Shown here: positions 13,201 to 24,700 of the stretch, in pieces | How positions within the stretch are numbered: position 1 is the first letter of the stretch | Layout of the letters: each line of letters starts with the position of its first letter | Origin: Scatophagus argus | Lineage: Eukaryota > Chordata > Actinopteri > Scatophagidae | Length of the DNA stretch: 64,000 nt | Reading direction: 5' to 3' | Assembly: GCF_020382885.2 (NCBI RefSeq) | Contig: NC_058499.1 | Location: 7,487,872 to 7,551,871 of the forward strand | Notes under the pieces: generated by a model | The model's database searches: none | Told to the model about the DNA's origin: nothing | The model's input: the letters and a program-made list of their open reading frames with translations, nothing else | Translations under genes and position numbers: made by a program

Positions 13201-16200
13201 GAAGTTAGAATAACTTATCACTTTCTTTCCCAGGTACGTTACTGCCAGTCCCTCAGTGAGGAGGAGAAGAAAGAGCTGCTTATGTTCAGTGTCCAGAGGA
13301 AGAAGGAAGCGCTGGGGAGAGGCACAGTGAAGCTCCTGCCCCGCAATCTTCTAAACAGTATTTGTGAGCATGTACGTTCCCTGTCTTGCCTGTATTTCTT
13401 ACTACTTTAAATATAGGGAGGACTTAGAAAGTGGTTGTGGTACATAGGAAGTTGTTTTTGTTTTGCATTCTTTCAAAGTCCAAGAGCCTTTTTCAACTAC
13501 AGTACTGGAAAAAAAATGCTGCATGTACTCTGTATATCTCCTCCAGGGGTATTTGGCTAATCTGGATCAATTTTTAGCTAAATCCCAGAAGGAAAGCTGA
13601 AATAAAGTTCACGCTATCAGCCAGGCTATTTAAGAGATCCCTGAACACAATCTGGATTTGCAGCCATGCAGACAATAAAGGTTTTTGTGCTGAATGGTTT
13701 GGAGGGGCCCATGACAGTGTTTCACCTAGTATTTAAAATGGGTGTTGAGCAGCCAGAGGGTGCCCGTGCCAAAACACTTTGATGCAGCTCTATACCAGAC
13801 ATCTATGCTATTGTTTTTTCTTTTTAACTGCCAGTCCTAACCAGAGTCACTGTAGCTGATTTGAAAAGCCAGGTCCTCATATGATACACTGGTCAGGAAG
13901 ACAAGTAAGGAATGTAAAACAAATCGGAGCGAATGGATTGAGAAGCCACATGATGTTCAGGTTTCTATGGGTAGTGTGATGTATGTAATTACCTGTGCAG
14001 GATTCAGATTGCCTTATCACAAAATGTTTTGAAACTACAACTAAAGCACAATTTTAGAGACATAACAGGATGTTATAATTAGCCATGTCTGCATATTACA
14101 GTGTGGTGAAAACATCAACGGTGGAGAAATGGCAGTGTTTGCCTCGAGGACAGGCCCTGGGCTGTGCTGGCACCCTGCATGCTTTGCCTGTTCCACGTGT
14201 AGTGAACTTCTGGTGGATTTGATCTACTTCTACCATGATGGAAAGATCCACTGTGGAAGGCACCACGCTGAGCTACTGAAGCCACGCTGCTCAGCCTGTG
14301 ATGAGGTAAAACCATGAGACTGAAATACTGAGCGAAAACAATGTAGTGATGGAAAAACAGTCTGACGTTTATGGCATTTCAAAACTCCTCTGAGAAAGCA
14401 ATAAAATTTGTTGTATCTCTCCATAAATATATGAAGAAATATATAGACTGATGACAGCTAGAAAAAGATGTCTCATCCAGTGCATATCTATGTTCACAGA
14501 TCATCTTTGCTGATGAGTGCACAGAGGCAGAGGGGCGCCATTGGCACATGAAGCACTTCTCCTGTTTCGAATGCGAGACAATTCTCGGTGGCCAGCGCTA
14601 TATCATGAAGGATGGCAGACCATACTGCTGCGGCTGCTTTGAGTCTCTCTATGCTGAGTACTGTGAGGCCTGTGGAGAACATATTGGTAAGATGGTGATT
14701 TTTACTAGGGTTAAAATAAAACATCTAACAATTGTCTACTCTAAAGGCTAGAGTAGACAATCTCACAAAAAAATCTTTGCACATACAACAAGCTGTACAT
14801 TTTGTATGTACTGTTTGCACTGTACATAAAAACTACATACACACCCCCTTTTCATCTGAATAATTGATTTACCATATTATTCATATAATATCTGTATGTA
14901 TATATGCTGCAAACGCCTGTCGGTAATACTGTAATACTAAGTATTGGTAATAATATTGAATCACTACTTGCACTGTATATAAATAATACTATTCTTGCAC
15001 TTCTGGTTGGTTGCTAACTGCATTTCATCGGTTTTGTACCTGTACTCTTCACAATGACAGTTAAATTGAATCTAATCTAATCTGAACTAGTTGTGCTGAC
15101 CATCTCAACATTTCTCCTTTTCCAGGTGTTGATCATGCTCAGATGACCTATGATGGGCTCCACTGGCATGCAACTGAGAGCTGCTTCAGCTGTGCCCAGT
15201 GTAAGAGCTCTCTACTGGGCTGCCCCTTCCTGCCATACCAAGGCCGTATTTACTGCTCCAAGGCCTGCAGTCTTGGGGAAGATGTACATGCCTCTGACTC
15301 ATCCGACTCTGCTTTTCAGTCAGCACGCTCACGCGAATCCCGCCGCAGTGTGCGCATGGGCAAGAGCAGTCGCTCGGCTGACCAGTGCCGACAGTCGCTT
15401 CTTTTCTCACCCTCTGTTAACTATAAGTTCCCTGGATTCAGTGGAAATGCTGATGACACCTTGACCAACAAGCTTACCCACATGAACTTATCTGATGAGC
15501 ATTTCTGGAGAGGGCGTGGTGAGGAGGCAGAGGCACCCGAGAACCAGGAGGAGGAGGAGTGGGCTGAGCATGAGGACTACATGACTCAGCTGCTATTAAA
15601 GTTTGGGGAACACGGAGTCTTCCAGCAAGCCAGTGACTCCAGACCCACAGATTTTTGGATTTCTGAAAAAGATGTTAAGTCGAAGCAGGAGTCCTCAAAA
15701 GCTGGCAGTGGGGGTGGAGGAGGAAGGGGGAGCTTGGCTAGTAAGAAGTACCAGGCTGACATGTACTGGGCCCAGTCACAGGACGGACTAGGAGACTCAG
15801 CTTACGGCAGCCACCCAGGTCCAGCAAGCAGCAGAAAGATCCAGGAGTTAGAGCTGGATCATGGAGCTGGTGGAGGCTTCCAGGGAGAAGAGCCACAGTG
15901 GTATAATGACTCTTTGGAGTGTATCACAGATGAGCTCAAGAAGACCGATCAGAGTGTCCGAGACTCCATGGACTCACTGGCACTCTCCAATATTACTGGT
16001 GAGTAGACGTGACACAAAACTTCAGATCTTTCTAATCTTTAACGTGACAGTGGTGGTTGTTTTTTAAAGTCCTCAGTCTGTGTGCAAATACTTAATAATG
16101 TTTCTCTCGCCTCTCTAGGGGCCTCAGTAGATGGTGACGGTAAAGATAGACCTTTGGTGTATTCCCTGCAAGGCTTCCATGAACTGGAAGGAGAAGACTG

Positions 16201-16987
16201 TGAGAAAACCAGTAATATGGGAACCCTCAACTCCTCTATGTTACACCGAAGTGCAAACTCCCTGAAGAGCTTGGTATCTGAGCAGGAAGAGGAGGTGGAG
16301 GAAAATGTTCCGAAGGAAGGGGAGGTGCCTCTGCCAGAGGACAGCAGACCTAAGCCTAATATCCCTGCACTCAGGAGGACACGCTCACAATCTCGGCCGC
16401 AACAAGTCAAATTTTCTGATGACGTGGTGGACAATGGTCATTACTGTGATATCCCCGTGCGCCAGCCACCTATGAGTGAACGGACGCGTAGAAGAGTGTA
16501 CCACTTTGAGGAACAGGGCCAGGAACTTCACTCTAGCCGCCACCATCACCACCACAGGAGGCATCGCAGTCGCAAGTCTCGCTCTGATAATGCTCTTAAC
16601 CTTCTGCCCAAGGAAAGGGCCCAAATGTGCTACAAAGTGGACCATACAGGCAACCCCCACAGCCCCAAGGGACATCAAGCCCATCTTGGCCACCCCAATC
16701 CTGCTGTCATGTCAGACTACAAGCTACAGGGCCCAGCCATGGGGAGATTCTTGGGGCTGTATGGGGATGATGATGACTGGTGCTCCACATGCTCCTCTTC
16801 CTCCTCTGATTCTGAGGAGGAAGGGTTTTTCTTGGGTCAGCCCATCCCTCAGCCCAGGCCCCAAAGATACTACTACACCGATGACTTGCCCAGCCCTGTG
16901 GCAGGCATGTCCTCTCCTTCTTATGGCCAAAGGACTAAGTCCAAAAAGAAGAAAGGGCACAAGGGGAAAAACTGTATAATTTCATAG
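10252..16987 (+). CDS. prickle1: Prickle-like protein 1 (PET and three LIM domains, prenylated)
   Basis: This is a cytoplasmic core planar-cell-polarity protein that works with Van Gogh/Vangl against Frizzled-Dishevelled. Coding exons: 10252-10440, 12281-12394, 13234-13371, 14102-14305, 14500-14686, 15126-15998, 16119-16987. All junctions are GT-AG with matching phase, giving 857 codons plus stop. Residues about 40-145 form the PET domain ([20 protein letters not shown], then [13 protein letters not shown]). Three Cys/His LIM fingers follow at about 145-340. An acidic/serine tail and a His/Arg patch precede the C-terminal CIIS CaaX box. Length fits the vertebrate family (human about 831). Two starts are possible: ATG 10252, or ATG 10318/10321. 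The latter has the better Kozak context and matches the usual MEPK/MEQK-type N-terminus, giving 835 or 834 residues. The tail matches PRICKLE1 rather than PRICKLE2. Whether it is the teleost 1a or 1b copy cannot be told here. Confidence 0.96.
14731..14761. repeat. Short perfect inverted repeat in a prickle1 intron
   Basis: Arms at 14731-14743 and 14749-14761 (ATTGTCTACTCTA and its exact reverse complement) are separated by a 5-bp loop. It lies 45 bp inside the intron after the LIM2 exon. It would form a 13-bp hairpin in RNA; no function is implied by the sequence. Confidence 0.8.
14880..15086 (+). repeat. Retroelement 3' tail with (ATCTA)n end
   Basis: The stretch ends with TTGCACTTCTGGTTGGTTGC, then CTGCATTTC, then GTGCAATGACA-like sequence, and finishes in an AATCTAATCTAATCT microsatellite at 15066-15082. 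This layout is typical of the 3' end of a 5'-truncated fish non-LTR retroelement on the plus strand. It lies within the intron before the LIM3 exon, 40 bp from the acceptor. The exact family was not identified. Confidence 0.5.
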
Positions 16988-17660
16988 ACTTCAATACTCT
17001 CCTAACCTCAACGTTGGGTAATGCTCTGCCACTCACCTCTGCCTTTCGTGTCCACTGTTTAAAATGCAATTTAAACACTTGCTTGCTATTACTTCATTAC
17101 AACACTCACTTTACAAAGGTGTTTGTGTGAGACACAAGTCCTTATTTTGAGTCTTCATTGGTGTACGCGTGGCATTACAAGCTTGCCAGTAGATTAACAA
17201 AGTATTTTAGAGTAATACATATTTATAAACCACCATCTTTAACTGTGTTTTTATAACAGTAAATATATTAATGTATATATTGTAGAATTAAAAAAAAAAC
17301 CCAAAATGGCTATTTTTTATACCCTCATGACATGCTTTGGACCTAAATGGCACTAACAGTTAATTATTGGCAGTTGGTACAAAGCTATTTTTCAATAAGG
17401 GTGTCAGAAATTCAAAGGCAAATTGACTCTGACCCAAGCTCTTCAAATGTATTTTCTTCTGTGCTTGTGTTAGCGCTAACATAAAAACAAAACAAAACAA
17501 AAAAAAAAAACACTGCGTGTATTAAAAGGCCTGGTTGGGTGGTGTATTTATGTGTCACTGTATTGTAAGCAAATCATTCTAATCTGTATAAATGTACAAA
17601 CTGGAAAATAAGGATAAGATAGATGATAATTGTAATAAAATTATCTATATATCGTGATTT
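16988..17660 (+). other. prickle1 3' UTR with poly(A) signal
   Basis: Noncoding sequence after the TAG at 16985-16987. It is AT-rich and carries an AATAAA at 17634-17639 followed by a T/GT-rich stretch, the likely cleavage region near 17655-17670. I see no earlier canonical signal that is equally well placed. Confidence 0.6.
17272..17279 (+). promoter_or_regulatory. Possible Pumilio response element in prickle1 3' UTR
   Basis: TGTATATA matches the vertebrate Pumilio consensus TGTANATA and lies in the predicted 3' UTR. The surrounding sequence is AT-rich, so a chance match is quite possible. Confidence 0.3.
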
Positions 17661-18259
17661 GTGTTGTTTTTTTTTAACTCAAGGCGTCAACTTTTATTTT
17701 CAAAAATTTTACTAAAATAAATTAAAAGACAGTATTCACACACTGTTTGATTACAACTCGTATGAGTTGTAATAATGAATAACTAGAGAAATGGGTCTAG
17801 ACATTTGAAATTTTTATGCCAGTTCATCTGCACTGCTCAGAATGGGTTGGCTGGAGTAGAAAAGAAGTGTTCATCTATGAAGGGTTTGTACTGTCACCTG
17901 AGGAAGGGTGAACACCATTCAGTAATGTACTTATTTAACAGAAAAAGGTGGAACAAATGTAGCTAATGTTTAATGTTAAATGAGGCACTGGGGAATCTAG
18001 TATTTATTTCATTTTTTTTAATACACAAGAAGTATGAGGTATGAACAGTAATAAAGATCTTTACAATTCTCCCTTTTTAACCCTATAATTATACAGTAAA
18101 AACAGTATATCATAATTAGCTTAAGCACATGGAGCATATTAAGCACATACAACCTAAAAGTTGTATAAATTAGCCTCATGACCAGCAGAGGTCCTCTTGA
18201 CATAGTGATGAGTGTTGGCAGGTCATCTTGTTCGGGCTCGAACGTTTTGAGTGCACGCC

Positions 18260-18489
18260 CAATTTTAATTTTAAATGTAGGTCTATTCGAAGGTTGACAA
18301 AAAATGTAATGCATGTCAATGTGCAATTTATCTTCCTAACGTAACAGCCAAAATGTCACAATAAATGCAGGACTCAATTTTAATTTTAAATGTAGGTCTA
18401 TTCGAAGGTTGACAAAAAATGTAATGCATGTCAATGTGCAATTTATCTTCCTAACGTAACAGCCAAAATGTCACAATAAATGCAGGACT
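18260..18489. repeat. Exact 115-bp tandem duplication
   Basis: Two head-to-tail copies, 18260-18374 and 18375-18489, appear identical base for base by eye. Each runs from CAATTTTAATTTTAAATG to ATAAATGCAGGACT. No retroelement hallmarks are seen at the junction. The identity suggests a very recent duplication or an assembly duplication. Confidence 0.9.
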
Positions 18490-18902
18490 CCAAACCAGTT
18501 CCAATTGGGACAAGGCCCTAGGTGTGCGTATGGACAGTAGGGACATAATCCCTACCAGTATTTTGGGAGGACAGATTTGTCCCTACCAATATTTGAGCGA
18601 GCAAAAAACAACAGATTTACAGGCCTTGACACATATTACAACTATATTGTTGTTTCAGAAAATGAAGAGAGACTTTGACAACTTCTTAAAAATCAAAAAG
18701 CTCTATGTCAGTGAAGTAGCTTTTCAGTACTGGTTAAAATTGAATGTTTTATGTTTTTAATATATGAATTAGATTTCTCTTGCTCATGACTGTATGGCAT
18801 GACATATTGTTCACACAGAACAATCAGTTCCACTGTGCAGGAGGTATCACGTTTGTCAGTGTGCAATGTCAGTGCATTTTCCATTTTAGACCAGACTGAA
18901 CA

Positions 18903-18990
18903 GGTTCAAGAGTCTTTATTGTCATTGTGCAAGCAAAACGAAATTTTGTAAATAGCACTGTAAACAAGTGCAATTAAAAGGAGATGCTGT
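18903..18990 (-). repeat. Retroelement tail (TTTATTGTCATT type)
   Basis: TTCAAGAGTCTTTATTGTCATTGT (shortened here to its TCTTTATTGTCATTGT core) is followed by ACGAAATTTT. This resembles the tail of a common fish non-LTR element, and the same core occurs at 36248-36345. The orientation is minus, because the tail end lies at the low coordinate. The element is heavily truncated. Confidence 0.45.
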
Positions 18991-20454
18991 TTTTCTGAAT
19001 TAAAAGCACTGTAATGTCTAGATCTGTTGAAAGAGTCGGTTTTGTCCCCAGTTATTTAGAATCTCAATAGTCAGGTTATAATCACTGCTCGATGTTAGTC
19101 TGGACGACTGCATCTATCAACCTTAGGGTTAATTCGTTTTGTAGACATTCAAATGGAATGCCGCTACAACAATTATAAAATTAAAAAAAGTCATCTAATA
19201 GCTGAATTGTTAATCATTCGCTTAACACGACATTAGACCAGAAACACCAGGCCAAATGTCACTAACGTTGATTACAACAATACCCCAAAACGTCTAATTT
19301 AGATTCAATTAAGCTATCAGTCAAAATCAGATCTCAGTAAATGCAATTTGTGGGTGGTTGCATTAAGGGTTGTACAACACTGTTTCCACTCACAGCTTTT
19401 GTTCGCATCATACTTTTTTCAGAAGACGGAAAAAAAAGAGCTGTTTTAAGTTGTATACTGATGAGGTAATGTATCAATTTGTAGCTATGCAAGATTAACA
19501 AGTGTAATATGTAAAAAAATATGATCTAACACAATGAGAATTTGTATTAGCTGATCTTTCCTTAGTATCAATCATAACAACAAAATATAAACTGTAGAAA
19601 AGACTTTAGAACAGTCTGCAAAGACACCATCACAATTTTATGAAGTGATAACATGTTGAGTTTACAGCATGTTTCAGTGCTCCCAAGAACAAACTCACTG
19701 AATGCAGGTTTACAGAATTAGATCAGACTGAAGTAGTCGGTTTTTTTCCCGAAAGAGTGCAGCAACACTATTTTAAAAAACGAGTGGAGAAATACATTAA
19801 ACAGAGATGCTTCCATATACAAATTAATCTGAAAAGTGTGACATATTGTACATCATATGCTGTTACAAGCCTATTAAAAGATTGTCGCTCTTGGTCTCAG
19901 TAATCCATGTCATACAGCCTCTGCATTGCACAGGTGAGGCAATAGATTTTAATAGATTTGCTGCTTTAATCTGAAATGTAAACAGTAACAGTTTTGAAGG
20001 TAGACCTTTCAATTTTTCATGGATGTAGCCAAAAAGAGCTGCAGATATATTCTTATTTCTCTGGAAACGTTTTTCAAAAACTTATATTTTGCATATTCAG
20101 CTTTTACAGTTTGTCAAATCAAATTACCCTTACAAAGAAGGTACTGGCACCAACTATAGCTGTACTTTGCATGTTGTACAACATATGGGATGCTGTGTCT
20201 TGTGAATTTTTTTCTTGTCGTTTTTGAATCAATGGCCACATGGAGTACTTTGTTCTTGTAACACATGAGAAATACTGAACTCAAAATGTTCGTCTCCCAT
20301 TTTCAATGTAAATGAATAAATGAAAGTAATTCAAAAGATTTGCTTTTCAAGAATTAATACAGCATTGGTTATGATGAAAACGTTTAAGAATTTTAAAAAA
20401 CAGTTTTAAAAACAAAAATGCCTTAGCACTCTCCTAACATTCCATCTAGTACTC

Positions 20455-21330
20455 TGATCCAGGTGGTTGCCGTCCCATCAGAGGTGGGATGCAGGCAGTT
20501 GTTGGTGGACAGCAAGTATACACATCCAAGTACCATCCTCATACTGGACCTTGCACCAAGGGCCTTCAGCATGGCTGTAACAGGTTACCCCACAGGCCAC
20601 CTTATCTTTCTTAGGACCTTTCAGGTTTGGTGGGGTGCTAGCAAAGGCAACAGTGCTGCTAGCCTTGAGGTCCTAATACTGTTTGCTAGGCTGGAAAAAC
20701 GGTCGGAAAGGCGGTCTGGTGTCCATCCTGGTTTGGCATAGGTTATAACCTGACAGACCTGGGGATTTGAGAGATGAAAATTGCTCAATTTTTCACCTTG
20801 GCAGGGGTACAGCTGCAACCGCTTTCAAAGGCCCTTTACAGGATCATGCTGAGCAGGAGCAGGGTAGCTCTCCGACAGAATGGCTGTTTTCTTGTCCAGG
20901 TTCTCTCGTCTAAATACTTCTGGGACAAGGGTGGAGTCCTCCGTACTCCCAGTTTGCAGTCCTCCTCCTTCATTCCCAGCTAGAGCATAGGAGAGTCCCC
21001 TGTATTTCCAGGCTGCCTTCTTTCCTCTTGCTTTCAATCAGTGCTGGTTGGGTCGGTGGAACAAAGTTGTGGAAAATCCTCTTCTGTCTGGGCATGGGTG
21101 ACAGGAGATGTGTGGGGGCTGTTGTGGTTGGGCTTGTTTCCCCCTTTGGCAATGATCTAGGGGTAAGACAGTACATTAGTGATCTGTGTCCTGGACAGCA
21201 TCCAAACCAGTTGGTTCCAGGGGATCTTTTGAGTTAACTCACTGACTCTTGAAATGAGGGACAAATCATACACCGGCCCAGCAACAGCAACCGGCTTATA
21301 GGAAAGCCGTTACACTGGGGTACTAGCTAG
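20455..21330. other. GC-richer block of unknown nature
   Basis: About 875 bp with noticeably higher GC than both flanks, ending near a CTAGCTAGCTAGCTA tract at 21325. Open frames on both strands are short and broken and match no protein I recognise. It could be a decayed mobile element or an unannotated transcript. I cannot support either from the sequence. Confidence 0.35.
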
Positions 21331-21695
21331 CTAGCTAACTTGTGACAGTGGAAAACCAAAAGAGCCAGTAAAGCTGAGCTGAACCACAATGCAGACGCAG
21401 TAAATGTCACTTTGTTTGAAATGGTATTACGCTTTATGATACTGTATAATGCCATTGCTTTAGGATTATCGTATTTTATCTGTCTTTATAAACTACATCT
21501 GAAGGTTTCCATACATGCTTATAAACAGGGTGCTTTTGTCCATATATGATTAAAAACTCAATACAAATGTCTTCATTGATTTATACAGAATACAGTATGC
21601 ATGCATGATTCACATAAGCAAGGTGAAGTGTCTGATCTTTGAACATAGCTAAAATTAGACATGTTTTTAGGTCATCAGTCTCTCTGTCTTTTCAG

Positions 21696-21701
21696 TTTAT
21701 T
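21696..21701 (-). terminator. pphln1 poly(A) signal
   Basis: AATAAA on the minus strand (TTTATT on plus), about 92 bp downstream of the pphln1 stop codon. It would give a short 3' UTR. The motif is common in AT-rich DNA, so another site further left is possible. Confidence 0.45.
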
Positions 21702-21792
21702 TCCCCCTTCTGCTTGCTCTTATAGGGAGCACTTATAGAATGCACTTCTAGCACTTTCTATTTCAAAAATAAGATTTTAAGACTCCATATTG

Positions 21793-24700
21793 TCATTTCA
21801 GTGTTTTGGGACCTGTGGCTTCTAATACCTCGTCCAGCTCCTTCACAAAATGCCTAAGGTCATCTAGGCAGCGTTGTTTGATCTCCAACAGGTTCTCATC
21901 CAGCGGAGCCTGCAGCAGATTATTCAAACTGGGCTCCTTGGCCACCAACATCTTCACCACTGTGCGAAATGTCTCACAGTCCTGCCTGTAATGCTGCACA
22001 AAAGAAAACAATGACGTCAGGAATGTCAACATTCACAATGACACAACGAAGCATAAAGAGAAAAAAACGACTCTTCACTTTTTTAGATTAAAGTGCATGA
22101 CAAATTCAGACAAAATCTCTTTCCAAGTAAGACATCCCTTTGAGCAAGACCCGTGTTTCTGGATTTTACTCTTCAACAAAAGCAACTACTTATGTAGGAA
22201 ACCTTCCTGTAATGTTGCTGGATATACAAAGCAGCGTATCGGCTGTCAGCTGAGGAGATCTACTGGACCAATGCACAGGTTTAAAAATAGCAGAATTCCC
22301 CATTAATGAACCCAGTTGTAACAAATTGGTGTATTCCACGAAACAGGTGGGTGAATGTGTGTATGCAAGCCTATTCAAGGACATGTGTAGCCATAACAAA
22401 AGGGATGTGAGGTGTCAGAGTATGTTACTGGTGTTGCAGCAATCTTTCTTCCCACATTGTAACAAGCTCTCACATTTTACTGCTTACCCAAAACGGCTGT
22501 TAAGTTCTTTATGAGAGTCCCAGGTGCAAGCTCACAACATTTTTATCACCTGGGGAGAAAAGGCTAAATGTGGGGCCATGCACTCACACCACCTAGATGT
22601 TCTGGGCTACACCAGCTTGTCAGGGAGCAGTTTGGGACACTGGGGTTCTCCGGAGGTGGAGTTAATGCAGCCCAGATCACCTCTTCCCTCAAATTAGAGT
22701 CACTGGGGAAGATGTAAGGCTTTTCTGTGGCTTAAAACAACCACTCTCCTGACCACTACAAGGAAGAAATCAAATCCAATTTACTACTTAAGATTAGATA
22801 CATGTCTACATAGAAAAAACAGGCTATCACGTGGTCATAGAGGACATATTTTATTGCCACAACATATTCATAGTTTTATATTTTAGAAATCGGCTGTTGG
22901 TAATCAGTTCCTCAGATGGAAAACAGTCAATGTTTGCATCACTTGTCCTGAAGCGTCAGGAGATATGACCTACTTCTTCACCACTGAGATGAAATCAAAC
23001 GGCTGCAGCTTCCTCAAAGGAACATGTTCGGACCACTTAACTTTTTTTTAGGGAGGAAGAAGATCAGTTGACAGTATTTCATTAATTATCTGCTAAATGA
23101 AATAAAATATATGCAATAAGTTTTCATGTTTTTGAAAGAAAAAAATGCTACCTGTCAGCTTAAATCAGTGTCCAGTCTTGAGCAGAATGTGAGGTTAACC
23201 AGTTAAACGGCTCAATTCCAGAGTTCTGTCAGTTATGGGGGAATTTAAAACCACAACTGCTGTTTCTTTGCCTAGATACACATTACATAATGTGTATCTA
23301 GGCAAAGTCATGATTGAGTATCCATCAATTTGTACAGAGACCAAGAAAGCTTTTGTAAATTACTTATATCACAGTCACATCACCTCACTGCACTTGATGA
23401 GATTTACAAGGTTTTAAGCAAGAAATGCATCTAATCTCTGATGTATGGAAATATATTACTGTCACTACCAAGGGAGAAAGGAAAGAGGAGCTGATGTTGG
23501 ACTGTGAGGCTGCAGGGAGCTCAGCTGGGTGGTGCTTTTAATACACAGAAAAAGGTCAAAGAAACAAAAATAATATGGCATTCAGCTTGGAACAATAAGG
23601 ATGGAAACAATTTGCCACATGGGAACCACTCACTGTGTTTTCAAGCTAAAGAAAGGTCCCATGTTTAAACAACAAAAGCCTCAAAGTCAGGCTGTTTACA
23701 ATACCTGCTGTGGAGAAAAAAAAAGTCCAGGTGCATTTGTTGTGTGTGTCACACCAGGGCCAAAGTAGGCTTAATAAGGTTATGTGAAATGAGAATTACA
23801 CACAAACAACAAATTGGTGGGAGAAAATGAAGGTTCTCCGTCAAAAAAAAGCAATGCCTCAAGCCCACAAGATCACTTCAGTTCTCCTGCATGGCTTTTT
23901 CAGATTTCATTTCTCTCCTGCCCCCTTGATAATTCACCCCGCTGAACTAGCTAGAGCATGTTCAGATAGCTGATGCACACCTATCTGTTCATTCCTGCAT
24001 CGCTAACCCACATTCTCTGCTACAGCAAGTGAATGTGGAACGGCGATGGTTCCAGTTGCAGGGAAAAGGTTATTATCACTGTATCACAACATGCACTGTA
24101 CGTACTCTGAGGATGGTAAGTCACGTAAACTCCAACAGAAATATCCCAGACTGTGGGACATGTTTGGACTCAGGCTGATGATTTAATGTCAGCAGATCAT
24201 GTCAAGCGAATTGGCAGCCCCACATAATGATAGCCTTCAGCCCGACCACAAGGAAGCGAGAGACGCACGACACGTGTGGGCAGCTAAGCTCAGGGTCAGT
24301 TTCATTCCACAACACAGCTTTCCTTCTGTCTGCATGCTGTATAAGCGGTCCCTTCCCAGGCTATTCTGAACCTTTTTATTCACCTTAATTTTACATTACA
24401 CACACTAGCTTTCAGGTGGATTTCCTCCCCACTGCCACTTAAGTGCAGATTTTGCCTTTGATAAACATTTTCACTAGGTGAGCATTATCTAGCAGAGGAA
24501 GCAAAAATGTGTTCCAGGTTTGATGATGTGAGAGGAAACATGGCCTAAATGAGACACAAACATGTGGTGTGCGTCCCACAAACCAGTACCCCACTAATCA
24601 CTTAGGGTTAATTATGTTTGCCATCTTTCAAAACAAAATCTTTCTAAGCTTTTCCCAAGCTACAGCCTTTGTTGACAGCGATTACATTTTCACTTCATTA

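Larger units (their letters stand above)
17661..21690. other. Intergenic region between convergent prickle1 and pphln1
   Basis: About 4 kb separate the two predicted poly(A) sites, and the genes point toward each other. No exon is seen. The content is AT-rich unique-looking sequence, a tandem duplication (18260-18489), a retroelement tail (18903-18990) and a GC-richer block (20455-21330), each listed separately. Confidence 0.7.

Noticed and set aside
16476..16979. Long open frames overlapping the last prickle1 exon in other frames and on the other strand
   Set aside because: They are shadows of the prickle1 coding sequence, whose frame is fixed by splice phase and by the conserved CaaX end.
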